A stretch of DNA of 64,000 nucleotides from an uncultured Neptuniibacter sp. Lineage in GTDB: Bacteria > Pseudomonadota > Gammaproteobacteria > Pseudomonadales > Balneatricaceae. The notes under the pieces are model-generated. The model had not been told where the DNA came from. It searched no databases and worked only from the letters and a program-made list of their open reading frames with translations. Both the position numbers and the translations under genes were made by a program. Position 1 is the stretch's first letter, and each line of letters begins with the position of its first letter. Location: the NCBI RefSeq assembly GCF_947498015.1, contig NZ_CANMIR010000006.1:62001-126000 (forward strand), in the 5' to 3' direction. Positions 26,947 through 35,094 of the stretch are shown in pieces.

Positions 26947-28350
26947 ATGCCGTCCGCAGGTTCGACCACCGTTACGAAAAACGGGAAAAAACGAATTGAT
27001 GTCGCGATCCTTTTTGCTCTTTGTGGTGTCCTGTTTTCAATTTTGATCTTTATTTTTATGTTAAAGCAGGAGCGTGAAGCAGCGATCCAGCAGTTTCAGG
27101 GCGAGATGGCGCAACAGGTCGTTTCATTTCAACAGAATTTGATATCAGGATTTTATCTGTTGGAGCGGTTGCAGCTTGCTCTGCAAGTAGGCGGCTCTGT
27201 CGAGGCGGGCGAACTAAAACAGCTTCTGCAGGGACAAAACGCAAATTCATCCGTAATAACCGCTGTTATGGTGGTTCCCCCATCTGAATCCCCCCTTATT
27301 TATCAGGGAGTGGAAGTGATTGCCCAATCTAAAGAGTTCAAGCAGTTGATCTCCCAGCCGTTGGCCTCTCAGCAGGTTGAGATTCAGCCGATCTATAGTC
27401 AGAAAAGTGCCTCCGTCGTACTTGCTGCTGCAACAGATAACCAATATCGGATAGCCGTTGCTGTCAGCATAGAGGGGGCTTTGGTAGAAAGCCCATTGAA
27501 CAACCTGATTGAACAGGGGGGGATCAGTCTGGCATACGCTGAAGGCCAACAGATCTGGAACAGTGTTAGCGGTAATATTGCACCCGATGCGACCTACTCA
27601 ACATCCTTACTCCTTCCTGAAGGTGAGTGGTTACTCACGTTAACAGCAACAGAGGAGTGGCTCTCATCAAGAATGAGCTTTACCCCTGCGATGTTTCTCT
27701 TAACCGGTTTGTTGCTGTCGTTCTTAATGGCATCCTATCTGCAACGAATCACAAAACACCTTAAGTATCTTAAGAATGAGCAGGCTGCCTTATCTGCACA
27801 GGTTGAAGGGAGTTCCTGGAATGACCCGTTAACCGGTCTTGTGAATCGTATCCATTTTGATGAAACCCTGGATATAGAGTGCAGGCGTGCGGTTCGTGAT
27901 TTCTCCCCGTTAACCTTGATGTTACTGCGGGTCGATCACTATCAATTGTACTGTGAAACTTATGGGGTTGATGCAGCAGAACAGTTGTTGCAGCGCTTAT
28001 CTCACCGGTTTAAAGAGAGCGTGGCCAGACCTGGCGATATGATTGCTCGCCTGGATGACCATCTTTTCGGGTTTATTCTACCCTCGACAAATGAGCTGGT
28101 CAGTGTCCTGGCTGAACGCTGCTGTGATGATGTGCGGCAACTTCAGATTGAGCATTCATCCTCTCCTCAATCCGACTGTGTAACGATTAGTATTGGGGTT
28201 GCAACCCTTCAACCTAATCAGCTATTAACTGCGGAAAGGCTCTTTAGCGAAGCAGATAAGCAGTTGGACAAAGTGGTGACTGCGGGTGGAGATCACTACA
28301 TGGCGTTTAGTGAGGAGATCACTGAACCCTCCCAGACCTACGCCGTTTGA
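26947..28350 (+). CDS. Membrane protein with degenerate GGDEF domain and intact I-site
   Basis: A 467-residue protein from the ATG at 26947, which has GGAG 7 nt upstream (an in-frame TTG at 26926 overlaps that site). A helix near residue 20-40 and another near 240-260 enclose a periplasmic region of about 200 residues without a sensor motif I know. The cytoplasmic part is a GGDEF-fold domain (LTGLVNRIHFDETL ... SIGVATLQP). The active-site motif is DDHLF instead of GGDEF, which should abolish catalysis. The RPGD inhibitory site is at the exact expected spacing (five residues before), so c-di-GMP binding may survive. A small Sxy-like gene follows 13 nt later. Confidence 0.88.
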   Translation: MPSAGSTTVTKNGKKRIDVAILFALCGVLFSILIFIFMLKQEREAAIQQFQGEMAQQVVSFQQNLISGFYLLERLQLALQVGGSVEAGELKQLLQGQNANSSVITAVMVVPPSESPLIYQGVEVIAQSKEFKQLISQPLASQQVEIQPIYSQKSASVVLAAATDNQYRIAVAVSIEGALVESPLNNLIEQGGISLAYAEGQQIWNSVSGNIAPDATYSTSLLLPEGEWLLTLTATEEWLSSRMSFTPAMFLLTGLLLSFLMASYLQRITKHLKYLKNEQAALSAQVEGSSWNDPLTGLVNRIHFDETLDIECRRAVRDFSPLTLMLLRVDHYQLYCETYGVDAAEQLLQRLSHRFKESVARPGDMIARLDDHLFGFILPSTNELVSVLAERCCDDVRQLQIEHSSSPQSDCVTISIGVATLQPNQLLTAERLFSEADKQLDKVVTAGGDHYMAFSEEITEPSQTYAV

Positions 28351-28363
28351 TCAGAATTGTGTG

Positions 28364-28600
28364 ATGCGAAATATCGGCCCCGTTAGTTGTAGATGGTTAG
28401 CACAAATAGAGATTTATACGCTACCTGAGTTGAAAGCAGTTGGGGCGGTTTCCGCATATAAAATGATCAGAGCGATGCGCACCGAACGAACTAGCTTGAA
28501 CCTGCTCTGGGCATTAGTTGGCGCGATAGAGGATGTAGATTGTCGCTCGCTGTCAGCTGATCGCAAAGCAGAACTGAGACAACAGCTTCCGGGTCTATAG
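28364..28600 (+). CDS. Small TfoX/Sxy C-terminal-domain protein
   Basis: A 78-residue protein consisting only of the TfoX/Sxy C-terminal helix-hairpin-helix-like domain: MRNIGPVSCRWLAQIEI, LKAVGAVSAYKMI and LNLLWALVGAIEDVDC match that family. Full-length Sxy (competence activator) also has an N-terminal domain that is absent here. I used the ATG at 28364; the GTG immediately before is possible. It lies between the degenerate GGDEF gene (13 nt) and tmcA (32 nt), so all three may be one transcript. Role in competence is not established for such stand-alone domains. Confidence 0.82.
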   Translation: MRNIGPVSCRWLAQIEIYTLPELKAVGAVSAYKMIRAMRTERTSLNLLWALVGAIEDVDCRSLSADRKAELRQQLPGL

Positions 28601-28632
28601 TTAATTTTCTCCCATATACAGAGAGTCGAAGA

Positions 28633-30792
28633 ATGATGGTGGAGTCACTTTTTACGCGACTAATGCGGGATGCCGCCATACATAATCATCGCAGGTTGCT
28701 GGTCATCAGCGGCTCGCACCTATGGTGCCTGCAACAGGTTAAACCTCTTGTTGAGAAAGTGGATATCACTATCAGTGACTCATTCGGGGGTGTTGAGAAA
28801 CAGATAACTTCCAGCCAGAGTCATAAGCTACTTGGCAAGACGCTTTCGAGTATTATCTTTGATGCCTGGTCAGGCTTTAATCCCAATCGCTTTGGTCAGG
28901 TTTCGGGAACCATTGGAGGGGGCGGGGTACTTGTCCTCCTCTGCCCCGATCTTGATGAGTGGCCGGCCTTCGATGATCCTGAGCATGCAGCTCTGGTTGC
29001 TTCACCCTATACGACAGAGGATGTGGGCAGGCGTTTTATCTCACGTATAGCCATGTTGCTGGAAGACGATGCGTATACCGTTATCTGCAGAGAATCAAAA
29101 GAGCTGGCAGGCGTTGAGATTGAACTTCCTGAACTTCCAGATACGGCCAAACCTCAAGAGGAAGCGATACTTCCCAACAAAACCCCTGATCAGCAGAAGG
29201 CAGTCGAGCTGATTCTTAGCCAGTTTCGACGGGGGCGCCGCCCCGTTGTATTAACTGCAGACAGAGGGCGGGGGAAATCAGTTGCTTTAGGGATCGCAGC
29301 GGCACAGCTGTCCGGTCTGGATTTCGAGCAGATTTTGGTGACAGCACCCGAGTTTGAGACGGTTGAGGAGCTGTTTGCGATGGCTGGTCAGTTGTTACCG
29401 GATTACCAGCATGAAAAGGGGAGCCTGCACAAAGGGCAGCATTCAATACGCTACCTCTCTCCTGAAAAGGCTCTGCAAGAATCTGGCGGCGGTAAAGTAT
29501 TGCTGGTAGATGAAGCTGCCGCGATTCCCGTGCCGATCCTGAGCGCATTGCTTGAGCGTTTCCCTCGTATCGCATTTGCATCAACTGTTCACGGTTATGA
29601 AGGGACAGGTCAGGGCTTTTCGCTACGTTTTAAAAAGGTTCTAAATACCCTCACGCCAAAATGGAAGGGTTTGCATTTAAAGCAACCGATCCGCTGGTCT
29701 GACAATGATCCACTTGAACGTCTGGTGTTCAATCTCCTGCTGTTAAATGCAGAAGCCTCAGAGTGCAGTTCAGATCTTCCACTGGAGGATTCTGAACTGT
29801 CGGTTAGGTTGCTGGATCGGGATCAGTTGGCAGAGGACTATCAAACCCTCAGTCAACTGTTTGGCCTGCTCACTTTGGCCCACTACCGAACGACACCGGG
29901 TGATCTGCGTATTTTGCTGGACAGCCCTAATCTCTATATATGGCTACTACGAAGTAATCATCATGTTATAGGGGCGGTATTGGTCTCTGATGAAGGCCCT
30001 TTGCCTGCAGAACTGATTGAAAAGATCTGGGCTGGAGAGCGGAGGCCGAGAGGTCATCTGCTTCCACAGGCGCTCGTGTGTCAGGAGGGGGCGCTTCAGG
30101 CAGCCTCATTGAAAGCGGGAAGAGTGATGCGGATTGCGGTTCATCCTGTGTTGCATAGAAAGGGGCTGGGAACCAAGATACTGCAGTATGTAATCGGGCA
30201 GTCTAAGCAGATGGGATGGGACTATTTGGGATCAAGTTATGCAGCGAATCCTGAACTGCAACATTTCTGGCATCAAAATGGGTTTGATACTGTGAGAATA
30301 GGTTCAGTTCGCGATAGCGTCAGCGGGAGTCATGCTGCGCTGGTAATGTGTGCGCTGAATGAGAAGGGAAAAACGGTGCAGACCGGATTGCGTGAGCGTT
30401 TTATTGAGCAACTGAATTACAGGCTTTCCGATGATCTGGTTGATCTGGAAGTGGCTGTTGTGTGCCGACTCCTCCAGCATGCCGGTTTCACACCAGTGCT
30501 AACCCCTCATGACAAGAGTGATCTCAAAGCATTTTCATATCATAACCGCAGCTATGAAAGTTGTGCTTTTGCGATCCACAAACTACTACTTCGTTGCCTG
30601 GATAAGATCAGTGATGACAGGTTACTCAGTCTGCTTGGGAACCCTGATTTTCAACGGCTTGTTGAACGTAATCTGCAACAAAAGAGTTGGTCTGAGCTTG
30701 ATCAAGCGGGAACGGGGCGCAAGCAGATGATGCGTCAGTTTCGAAGTGTGGTGGAACAGTTGCTTGATGGAGAGGAGAGGCTCAACGTTTAA
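28633..30792 (+). CDS. tmcA: tRNA(Met) cytidine acetyltransferase TmcA
   Basis: A 719-residue enzyme that makes N4-acetylcytidine at the wobble position of elongator tRNA-Met using ATP and acetyl-CoA. Order of domains: N-terminal DUF1726-like region (about 1-175), RecA-like helicase/ATPase with Walker A GRGKS near residue 213 and Walker B VLLVDEAAAIPV, then a GNAT domain with acetyl-CoA loop VHPVLHRKGLGTKIL, and a C-terminal tRNA-binding region. An in-frame ATG pair begins the protein. Its last 11 nt overlap the end of the convergent aspartic protease gene. Confidence 0.95.
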   Translation: MMVESLFTRLMRDAAIHNHRRLLVISGSHLWCLQQVKPLVEKVDITISDSFGGVEKQITSSQSHKLLGKTLSSIIFDAWSGFNPNRFGQVSGTIGGGGVLVLLCPDLDEWPAFDDPEHAALVASPYTTEDVGRRFISRIAMLLEDDAYTVICRESKELAGVEIELPELPDTAKPQEEAILPNKTPDQQKAVELILSQFRRGRRPVVLTADRGRGKSVALGIAAAQLSGLDFEQILVTAPEFETVEELFAMAGQLLPDYQHEKGSLHKGQHSIRYLSPEKALQESGGGKVLLVDEAAAIPVPILSALLERFPRIAFASTVHGYEGTGQGFSLRFKKVLNTLTPKWKGLHLKQPIRWSDNDPLERLVFNLLLLNAEASECSSDLPLEDSELSVRLLDRDQLAEDYQTLSQLFGLLTLAHYRTTPGDLRILLDSPNLYIWLLRSNHHVIGAVLVSDEGPLPAELIEKIWAGERRPRGHLLPQALVCQEGALQAASLKAGRVMRIAVHPVLHRKGLGTKILQYVIGQSKQMGWDYLGSSYAANPELQHFWHQNGFDTVRIGSVRDSVSGSHAALVMCALNEKGKTVQTGLRERFIEQLNYRLSDDLVDLEVAVVCRLLQHAGFTPVLTPHDKSDLKAFSYHNRSYESCAFAIHKLLLRCLDKISDDRLLSLLGNPDFQRLVERNLQQKSWSELDQAGTGRKQMMRQFRSVVEQLLDGEERLNV

Positions 30793-31324
30793 GCGTTAAC
30801 GTGTCGCCTTTCTGGGTTATCTCCAGATATTGCATGAAACTCATCCCCAATAGCACAGTATCCCCTTGCATATAAGGGTTGATATGGCCCCTTACCTTTT
30901 GCAGTGTGATCCCTCCAAGGGAGACCGTATCAAGTTCGGTATGGAAAACGTCAATGGTGCCATTGGCGGTTCCCACCTGCTGTTTTAAACCCGCTCTCAA
31001 TCCGATTTTCTCAGCTACGTTTTTGGGCACGCTGATGGTGGTGGCACCTGTATCCAAGAGAAAAACCACTTTATGGCCGTTAATAAACCCCGGGGCCACA
31101 TAGTGACCTGCATGGTTACGTTTAAGTACGACTTCGGCAGCAGTGTCGCTGACAAGGGCTTGGTTGGGGTTGTAGCGCTCTTCAATCAGGTCATCAAAAT
31201 AGAGATAGAGCATCCCCATCATAAGCAGCCAGGCGATGGTCCACATCCCTTGCCCCAGCCTTTTAGGTGTATGCCGATCACTCATACCTGAGAGGTCCTC
31301 AATGTCATTACCTGATCTGTCCAT
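30782..31324 (-). CDS. Membrane-anchored retropepsin-like aspartic protease
   Basis: A 180-residue protein with one transmembrane helix (about residues 28-45) and a C-terminal single-lobe aspartic protease domain: FLLDTGATTISVP carries the catalytic DTGA, and VLLGMSFMQYLEI is the conserved flap/hydrophobic-Gly end. This is the clan AA, TIGR02281-like family found in many proteobacteria; it must dimerise to be active. The domain is probably periplasmic. The substrate is unknown. It overlaps the end of tmcA by 11 nt in convergent orientation. Confidence 0.85.
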   Translation of the reverse strand: MDRSGNDIEDLSGMSDRHTPKRLGQGMWTIAWLLMMGMLYLYFDDLIEERYNPNQALVSDTAAEVVLKRNHAGHYVAPGFINGHKVVFLLDTGATTISVPKNVAEKIGLRAGLKQQVGTANGTIDVFHTELDTVSLGGITLQKVRGHINPYMQGDTVLLGMSFMQYLEITQKGDTLTLKR

Positions 31325-31583
31325 TGTAGGTGAGAGATGTGTAGAGGAGAAGCGTTCGGCTTTGAGAGTGAATAAATTATCGTTGATGAAAGAGGGGGAA
31401 GCCTGGGGGATCTGACGGATCTAAAAGGTAAGTATGGATAAGTGGATCTTGAGTAGGCCGGTTTTTACTGTACCGGATCATATTTCACTGAATCTTGAGG
31501 AAACACTGCGATAATATAGCTGTAGCGTAAAAGTCGCTGTTTTGTCATGTTGCTGTATTAGGTTATTGAGATAGAGGTATTGA

Positions 31584-32033
31584 ATGCATATATGGGTAGA
31601 TGCGGACGCTTGTCCCAAAGTGATCAAAGAGATTTTGTTCAGAGCGGCTGAACGTAAGCAGATATCGGTAACGCTGGTGGCCAACCAATTTTTAAGTACG
31701 CCGCCTTCGCCTTATATCAGCGCTGTACAGGTGCCGCAGGGGTTTGATGTCGCGGATAACCATATTGTTGAAAAAATGTCTGTTGGCGATCTGGTCATTA
31801 CGCAAGATATACCGCTGGCGTCAGAGGTGATTGATAATCAGGGTGTTGCTATGAATCCCCGTGGCGAGTTGTATACCACGGAAAATATTAAGCAGCGTTT
31901 ATCGATGCGTGATTTTATGGAAACCCTGCGCAGTTCTGGCGTAGAAACTGGAGGGCCTGCTGCTTTCAGTCAGTCTGACAGGCAGGCATTCGCGAATCAA
32001 TTGGATCGTTTTCTAGCCAAAAATTGTAGATAG
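31584..32033 (+). CDS. yaiI: YaiI/YqxD (DUF188) family protein
   Basis: A 149-residue PIN-like protein of the YaiI family. [20 protein letters not shown] near the N terminus and [16 protein letters not shown] in the middle are the family signatures, with acidic residues arranged as in a metal-dependent nuclease. [13 protein letters not shown] is also typical. The biochemical role is not known to me. It stands alone; the phasin promoter region follows 5 nt after its stop. Confidence 0.9.
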   Translation: MHIWVDADACPKVIKEILFRAAERKQISVTLVANQFLSTPPSPYISAVQVPQGFDVADNHIVEKMSVGDLVITQDIPLASEVIDNQGVAMNPRGELYTTENIKQRLSMRDFMETLRSSGVETGGPAAFSQSDRQAFANQLDRFLAKNCR

Positions 32034-32038
32034 ATACT

Positions 32039-32061
32039 TTTTTTGTGCACTGCACAAAAAA
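32039..32061. promoter_or_regulatory. Palindrome upstream of the phasin -35 box
   Basis: TTTTTTGTGCA-C-TGCACAAAAAA is a perfect 11-bp dyad with a 1-nt centre, ending 4 nt before the -35 box. Its middle reads TGC-ACT-GCA, the same TGC-N3-GCA type as the dyad at 32109. Confidence 0.6.
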
Positions 32062-32065
32062 GTTC

Positions 32066-32094
32066 TTGACTAAAAAACGTCCAAGTTTTATCTT
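32066..32094 (+). promoter_or_regulatory. Sigma-70-type promoter of the phasin gene
   Basis: TTGACT at 32066-32071 and TATCTT at 32089-32094 with an exact 17-nt spacer. It is one of the best promoter matches in the window, flanked by two dyads. Confidence 0.75.
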
Positions 32095-32108
32095 AGACAC
32101 CAATGGAT

Positions 32109-32123
32109 TGCTGCATCGCAGCA
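32109..32123. promoter_or_regulatory. Dyad TGCTGC-ATC-GCAGCA overlapping the phasin transcript start
   Basis: A perfect 6-bp dyad, 14 nt after the -10 box, where a repressor would block transcription. CTGC-N3-GCAG is the type of site I recall for PhaR, the PHA-responsive repressor of phasin genes. The same dyad with a different centre occurs at 2531-2545. Confidence 0.5.
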
Positions 32124-32147
32124 TGAATAACTTTTGGAGACAAAACT

Positions 32148-32549
32148 ATGTACGCTGCTAACAACCCTTTCGCTGATTTTTTCAAACCAGAAATCTCTGA
32201 AGAGATCGCTGCACTGTTCAAGCCAATGCAGGACCTGGTTGAAGTAAACACTAAAACTGTTGAAACTCTGGTTACTCTGCAGAAAGCTTACGTTGAAGAG
32301 CTGGCTAATGCATCTGTTGAACAGTTCAAAACTCTTTGTGAGTGCAAAGATCCAAAAGCTGCTCTGGACCTGCAGGTTAAATTCTACAAGTCTGTTGAAG
32401 CTAAAATGACTGAAACTGCTGAGAAAAGCGTTGCTGCAATGTCTGTAGCTAAAGATGCATATGTAGCAACTGTTGAAGAATCTACTAAGAAAGCGACTGA
32501 AATGGCTGAAGAAACAGCTAAAAAAGTTGCTGAAATGAAAGTAGCTTAA
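32148..32549 (+). CDS. Phasin family protein
   Basis: A 133-residue, almost entirely helical, Ala/Glu/Lys-rich protein with the phasin pattern NPFADFF, LVEVNTKTVETLVTLQKAYVEEL and EQFKTLCECKDPKAALDLQ. Phasins coat polyhydroxyalkanoate granules in the cytoplasm and control their size. GGAG precedes the ATG. Promoter, two dyads and a strong terminator mark it as a monocistronic, probably highly expressed and regulated gene. No PHA synthase or phaR-like gene is in the window. Confidence 0.9.
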   Translation: MYAANNPFADFFKPEISEEIAALFKPMQDLVEVNTKTVETLVTLQKAYVEELANASVEQFKTLCECKDPKAALDLQVKFYKSVEAKMTETAEKSVAAMSVAKDAYVATVEESTKKATEMAEETAKKVAEMKVA

Positions 32550-32570
32550 TTTCAGTTTACTGATTCAAAA

Positions 32571-32604
32571 AGCCCGGTGCTGAAAAGTACCGGGCTTTTT
32601 TTTG
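32571..32604. terminator. Terminator of the phasin gene, possibly bidirectional
   Basis: AGCCCGGT and ACCGGGCT form a perfect 8-bp stem around 10 nt, followed by eight T residues on the plus strand. A short A-run precedes it, so it may also serve the convergent MOSC fusion gene, whose stop is at 32607. Confidence 0.9.
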
Positions 32605-32606
32605 TT

Positions 32607-34487
32607 TTATAGCGCCACTTCAATATCAGATTCAGGTACACAGCTGCACGCCAGAATCAGCCCTTGATCCTTTTCATCTTCGCTCAGTGGAATTTCGGAA
32701 CTGCGGTGAACACTTCCTTTTAGCAGCTTAACCTTGCACGCTCCACAGACACCTGAACGGCACCCGAAAGCGATCACTACACCCTTCGACTCTGCCTGTT
32801 CCAACAGATTACGTTGATTGTCACCGTTAACCGCGTGACCATTAAGTATGAGCGTAAGCGATTTTATATCTGCACTGCTATCAATCCCCGGAGGGGATCC
32901 AAAGCTCTCTTCAAACCATTGACTGTCATCAACTCCCAGTTCTTGGCAGTATTCGCGCGCGTGTTTCATAAACCCTTCAGGACCACAGCAGAGTACAGTT
33001 CTTTCAGCGAGGTCAGGAATCAGCTCAATCAATTGATTACGGTTTATTTTTCCTTTGACCCCTTGCCAGTCGGCTTCTGGCTGGCTGAGGCTGAAGATCA
33101 ATTTAAGGCGGGGGTTCTGTCGTTCCAACCACAGTAGTTCATCTTCGCAGATCAGGTCAGATTCGGTGCGAGCCTGATGATAAAAAATGATATCTCGCTG
33201 GCTGTGGGTATCACTCAATTGACGTGCAATCGAGAGCATTGGCGTGATACCACTCCCAGCCGAGAGCAGCAGTAACGCCGCATCACCACAGTTACCTTCA
33301 TGGAAGAGCCCCTGAGGCGCTAACGCATTTATCCGATCTCCCGGTTGAATATTATGATGTAGCCAGTTAGATACGGTACCTTCGGTCACCCTCTTTACGG
33401 TAATTGCGATATCTGCACTACGAGAGGGGGATGAAGATAATGTGTAACAGCGAGAGACAGGGGTGCCGTCAATGTTTAGCAGCAGTGTGATGAACTGACC
33501 CGCAAAGTATTGCAGATGCAGATTCTCGGGTAGGGCGAACCTGAAGGTGGCTACATCTCTGGTTTCTTCTACTCGACTGACACAGTGTAACTCGATTGGC
33601 TGGCTGGATTGCCACTGCTGCTTTGAGGGAGCCGCCTGTAGTTCCCTAACAAGGGGAGCGTTGTCCGGGTATATCTCAGGTAGTTGGGTTTCAAGCACTT
33701 CCAGCGTATCACCATACTGTATCTGTCCTTCGTTCAGAGGAATCAGATTCTGCCCAAAGTACACCTCATTGTCTTTACCACGGCGGAAATTAGCCAGTGT
33801 CTTTATCGGTTCGCCTGTTGGAAGTTTTTTGCCTGTTTCTGGGTCGAAAGTAGTCATATTGCAACGTGAGCAGGGTTTTACAATTTCAAATTCCACTTCG
33901 CCGATACGGATTCTTTTCCAGCTATCCTCTTCAAACGGTGTGCAATTTTGGATGACTAAATTGCTACGGAATTGGTCCATGGTTATCTCTGAAGAGCTGC
34001 GGCGATTCAGTTCCTTCAATGACGCTTCTGAGATAATCAGCAGTGGGTAACCATCGGCGAAGGCCACTGGGGTTTCAGGTGCTCTTGATGTGTATCGTTC
34101 AGATTGCTCACCAAAGAAAAGGAGCTGGCACTCTCTATCCAGTTTATTGCTGAACCATTGATCAAACTGCTCACCACACAGTTGTGCATTAATTTCGTTT
34201 CCCCATACCCAGACTTGCCGATAGTTTTGGAACAGTTCTGGGTAGCGGAGCGTTATATGGTCCCCGTCTGGTGCTATCACCTCTAGCCCATCTTGGCGAA
34301 GGACCGCCTGGTATTGAAGGAGTGAGGGTTCCTGACGGGCTGAGAGAAGTTCACCATCCGGTGTACAAAGCATAAATCGGCGATCAAATGAGATCCCTGA
34401 TTGGGCGACAAATGCAGAAGATAAACGAATACCGGCCAGAGATTTGATGGGGTATATATTAATTTCACTCAGTTGGATTGTTGCCAC
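32607..34487 (-). CDS. YcbX-like MOSC domain fused to a ferredoxin reductase and 2Fe-2S ferredoxin
   Basis: A 626-residue three-part protein. Residues about 1-265 are a MOSC N-terminal barrel plus MOSC domain, with KPCSRCNMTTFD near residue 205 supplying the molybdenum-ligand cysteine. Residues about 300-520 are a flavin reductase module: RCYTLSSSP binds FAD, SAGSGITPML binds NAD(P)H, and LCCGPEGFM closes it. The C terminus is a plant-type 2Fe-2S ferredoxin with CRSGVCGAC and LACSC. E. coli YcbX has MOSC plus ferredoxin and reduces N-hydroxylated bases with an external reductase; here the reductase is built in, so the enzyme could draw electrons directly from NAD(P)H. Confidence 0.9.
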   Translation of the reverse strand: MATIQLSEINIYPIKSLAGIRLSSAFVAQSGISFDRRFMLCTPDGELLSARQEPSLLQYQAVLRQDGLEVIAPDGDHITLRYPELFQNYRQVWVWGNEINAQLCGEQFDQWFSNKLDRECQLLFFGEQSERYTSRAPETPVAFADGYPLLIISEASLKELNRRSSSEITMDQFRSNLVIQNCTPFEEDSWKRIRIGEVEFEIVKPCSRCNMTTFDPETGKKLPTGEPIKTLANFRRGKDNEVYFGQNLIPLNEGQIQYGDTLEVLETQLPEIYPDNAPLVRELQAAPSKQQWQSSQPIELHCVSRVEETRDVATFRFALPENLHLQYFAGQFITLLLNIDGTPVSRCYTLSSSPSRSADIAITVKRVTEGTVSNWLHHNIQPGDRINALAPQGLFHEGNCGDAALLLLSAGSGITPMLSIARQLSDTHSQRDIIFYHQARTESDLICEDELLWLERQNPRLKLIFSLSQPEADWQGVKGKINRNQLIELIPDLAERTVLCCGPEGFMKHAREYCQELGVDDSQWFEESFGSPPGIDSSADIKSLTLILNGHAVNGDNQRNLLEQAESKGVVIAFGCRSGVCGACKVKLLKGSVHRSSEIPLSEDEKDQGLILACSCVPESDIEVAL

Positions 34488-34506
34488 GTCTTTTTCCTGA
34501 AGTTGG

Positions 34507-34749
34507 TCAGTAGGGAAGTTGGCTGGTGATCCAATCCAGTCTGATTCTGAACTGTTCGCCCGCTCTGTTTTCTGCGATCAGAAACTCTTGTCCCGCTTTT
34601 GATTCGAGATCTATACAGCGAAGCTCCTCTGTTCTGGTATCTCCCTCTTCGATCCAGTTTATCTTATGAACGGCCCGGCGCATGCAGGCTAATTCAAAAC
34701 CATCATGGATTTCACAATTGATGGGTTGATATCGGTTATCTTCAGCCAT
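34507..34749 (-). CDS. Rof/YaeO-like Rho-binding antiterminator
   Basis: An 80-residue protein of the Rof (YaeO) family, which binds the RNA-binding face of the Rho hexamer and inhibits Rho-dependent termination. YQPINCEIHDGFELACM near the N terminus and FRIRLDWITS at the C terminus are the conserved segments; the middle is an Sm-like beta barrel in E. coli Rof. It lies 19 nt upstream of the MOSC fusion on the same strand, so they may share a transcript. Confidence 0.87.
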   Translation of the reverse strand: MAEDNRYQPINCEIHDGFELACMRRAVHKINWIEEGDTRTEELRCIDLESKAGQEFLIAENRAGEQFRIRLDWITSQLPY

Positions 34750-34824
34750 TACCCTAAACCACGGTTGTAAAGTTATTTACAGAATAATGCCTGTCCGGCT
34801 TTTTGAACAGAGAGAGAAGATAGA

Positions 34825-35070
34825 GTGGATCTAGATAAAAAGCATCTGGTTAAGCTGGCTAATATGCAGATGCCATTTGGAAAATACCAGGGGAGAGTTC
34901 TGCTAGACCTACCAGAAGAGTATCTGCTCTGGTTTGCCAAAAAAGGATTCCCGACAGGTGAATTAGGCTTCCTCATGCAGTTACTGTTAGAGGTGAAAAT
35001 TAATGGTCTTGAGTCTGTGTTACAACCTTTGCGGCAAGCACCAAACTCACCTAGGCTAAAGCCAGAATAA
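34825..35070 (+). CDS. DUF3820 family protein
   Basis: An 81-residue protein starting with GTG. MPFGKYQGRVLLDLPEEYLLWFAKKGFP is the diagnostic DUF3820 motif, and GELGFLMQLLLEVKINGLESVL continues it. The family is widespread in gammaproteobacteria and related by its first motif to the exonuclease-associated 'quorum-sensing-regulated' DUF3820 proteins; the function is unknown to me. The gene is followed 24 nt later by the SYLF gene on the same strand. Confidence 0.82.
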   Translation: MDLDKKHLVKLANMQMPFGKYQGRVLLDLPEEYLLWFAKKGFPTGELGFLMQLLLEVKINGLESVLQPLRQAPNSPRLKPE

Positions 35071-35094
35071 ACTATTTTGCTTAAGGGTGGGTAA

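Noticed and set aside
33547..34050. 167-residue ORF antisense to the MOSC fusion gene
   Set aside because: The opposite strand encodes an unmistakable enzyme; the antisense frame shows no domain and is Ser-rich as expected for a shadow.
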